Shown in pieces: positions 34,608-35,433 of a DNA stretch of 35,433 nt. Position numbers and translations under genes: made by a program. Under the pieces are notes generated by a model. It searched no databases and was not told where the DNA came from. It saw only the letters and a list, made by a program, of their open reading frames with translations. The first letter of the stretch is position 1; each line of letters begins with the position of its first letter. Source of the stretch: an uncultured Alphaproteobacteria bacterium (GTDB taxonomy: Bacteria > Pseudomonadota > Alphaproteobacteria > RF32 > CAG-239); the NCBI GenBank assembly GCA_944392265.1, contig CALXWC010000017.1, positions 1 through 35,433 on the forward strand, written 5' to 3'.

Positions 34608-35150
34608 CTATTTTTCCGGTGCAATCACCATCATCATTTGTTTGCCTTCCATTTTTGGTTCCGATTCTACTTTGCAGATTCCTTCCAAATCATCAAGAAG
34701 ACGCATCAAAACATCTTTTCCCATATCGGCAGTGTTCATTTCACGGCCTTTATAACGCATGGTAAATTTAACTTTGTTTCCTTCACCCAAAAACTTTTTA
34801 GCTTGTTTAACTTTTACTTCATAGTCGTGGGTGTCAATCATCGGACGAAGCTTAAGCTCTTTAATTTCAACAACTTTTTGTTTCTTTTTAGCTTCAGCTT
34901 TGCGTTTTTGCATTTCATATTTATATTTGCCGATGTCTAAAATCTTACAAACAGGGGGATTCGCCTGCGGAGAAATTTCAATCAAATCCAATCCGGCTTC
35001 TTCAGCGGCTGCAAGTGCTTCTTTAATAGAAACCACACCGCGATTCTCACCTGTTTCATCAATCAAACGAACTTCTTTTACTCTAATTTCGTCATTAATG
35101 CGTGGTCCGTTATCGTCTCGTACTGGCGCATTGGTATTTTCTTTAGCTAT
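34608..35150 (-). CDS. infC: Translation initiation factor IF-3
   Basis: The 180-residue factor keeps the 30S subunit free and proofreads initiator tRNA. It has the IF3 N domain (GPRINDEIRVKEVRLID and LDLIEISPQANPPVCKILD), a basic linker helix, and the C domain (LRPMIDTHDYEVKVKQA, RYKGREM). I set the start at ATA (35150-35148) because a strong GGAGG (35160-35156) lies five bases upstream. The next ATG (35162) contains part of that GGAGG and has no ribosome site of its own. IF-3 genes are known for rare AUU/AUC/AUA starts used for self-control. rpmI and rplT, which usually follow infC, are absent here. Confidence 0.93.
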   Translation of the reverse strand: MAKENTNAPVRDDNGPRINDEIRVKEVRLIDETGENRGVVSIKEALAAAEEAGLDLIEISPQANPPVCKILDIGKYKYEMQKRKAEAKKKQKVVEIKELKLRPMIDTHDYEVKVKQAKKFLGEGNKVKFTMRYKGREMNTADMGKDVLMRLLDDLEGICKVESEPKMEGKQMMMVIAPEK

Positions 35151-35182
35151 TTTAGCCTCCATAATTATTGTTAACTGGCAAT

Positions 35183-35210
35183 ATAATACAAAGCTAATAC
35201 TTAAAGGCAA
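35183..35210 (-). promoter_or_regulatory. Candidate promoter of infC
   Basis: On the minus strand, TTGCCT (35210-35205), 16 bases, then TATTAT (35188-35183). This would give a leader of about 25 bases to the ATA start and rules out starts further upstream, which would lie in the -35 box. Confidence 0.55.
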
Positions 35211-35334
35211 GTTAAAAGTGATTCTATATTAAAGGAAAAAAACGCCATTTATGGATATATTTTGATATAAACAGCCGGTGTGGAAAAAAAAGAAAGTAAT
35301 GTTGATAAAAAAATACAGGCAAAAACAGGGGATT

Positions 35335-35406
35335 AAAAAAAAAGTGAAAAAAAATTAAAAAAAATGAAAAAAAGTTATTGACTTCTGTGAAATGAAAGTC
35401 TATAAA
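35335..35406 (+). promoter_or_regulatory. Strong promoter with phased A-tracts at the right edge (stable-RNA type)
   Basis: TTGACT (35378-35383), exactly 17 bases, then TATAAA (35401-35406). Four A-tracts of 7-9 bases upstream (35335, 35347, 35357, 35367) are spaced by about one helical turn, as in bent or UP-element DNA. The sequence after the -10 is GC-rich (CCGTC, GTCGCCGCG), unlike the rest of the window. This is the pattern of rRNA or tRNA promoters; the gene would start outside the window. Confidence 0.75.
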
Positions 35407-35433
35407 CCGTCTTGTCGCCGCGATGAGGCACGG

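Noticed and set aside
34831..35232. 133-codon plus-strand frame across infC
   Set aside because: Opposite to the strongly conserved infC coding strand; Ser/Phe/Ile-rich peptide without features.

Overview
The window is an AT-rich bacterial chromosome segment and is most likely alphaproteobacterial. The strongest evidence is a full CtrA-type cell-cycle response regulator divergent from fliI-fliJ, a DUF4167 protein just downstream of prmC, an RpoH-type sigma factor with an RpoH box, and MoxR/DUF58 and DUF805 genes. The low GC content and dense tandem genes would fit one of the AT-rich, host-associated or gut lineages of the class, but I cannot place it lower than class from sequence alone. The organism appears flagellated (fliI, fliJ). 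No CRISPR array, insertion sequence or complete prophage was seen.

Layout: 1-4.8 kb holds the tail of an outer-membrane beta-barrel protein, a glycine-zipper lipoprotein, asnS, a small secreted protein, rpoH, a 58-codon ORF and prmC. 5-9.9 kb holds the DUF4167 gene, a membrane-anchored metallophosphoesterase, clpB and a small unknown gene. 9.9-16.3 kb holds a UvrD/PcrA helicase (minus strand), then TPR protein - MoxR ATPase - DUF58 protein, then a second TPR protein. 16.3-19.6 kb holds ctrA (minus) divergent from fliI-fliJ-sodB, with a TTAA-rich control region between them. 19.6-21.9 kb holds two small unknown genes, ybaK and an msrA-msrB fusion.

21.9-28.2 kb is the accessory part. It has mostly unrecognised genes: a single-pass membrane protein of 460 residues, a TerB-like protein paired with a HExxH putative metallopeptidase, and a minus-strand cluster of a lipoprotein and two unknown proteins whose starts lack Shine-Dalgarno sequences. 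28.2-33 kb returns to ordinary genes: tRNA-Glu(CTC), apt, a three-gene set (secreted protein, Nudix hydrolase, membrane protein) and ligA. 33.2-35.2 kb holds two DUF805 genes, one unknown gene and infC, which probably starts at an AUA codon. The right edge carries a strong promoter with phased A-tracts that seems to drive a gene, probably a stable RNA operon, beyond the window.

How the genes work together: there is a proteostasis and stress theme (RpoH, ClpB, MsrAB, SodB), a cell-cycle/motility switch (CtrA with FliI/FliJ), and translation functions (AsnRS, PrmC, YbaK, IF-3, tRNA-Glu). The accessory genes have no assigned role. No gap between genes exceeds 300 bases.
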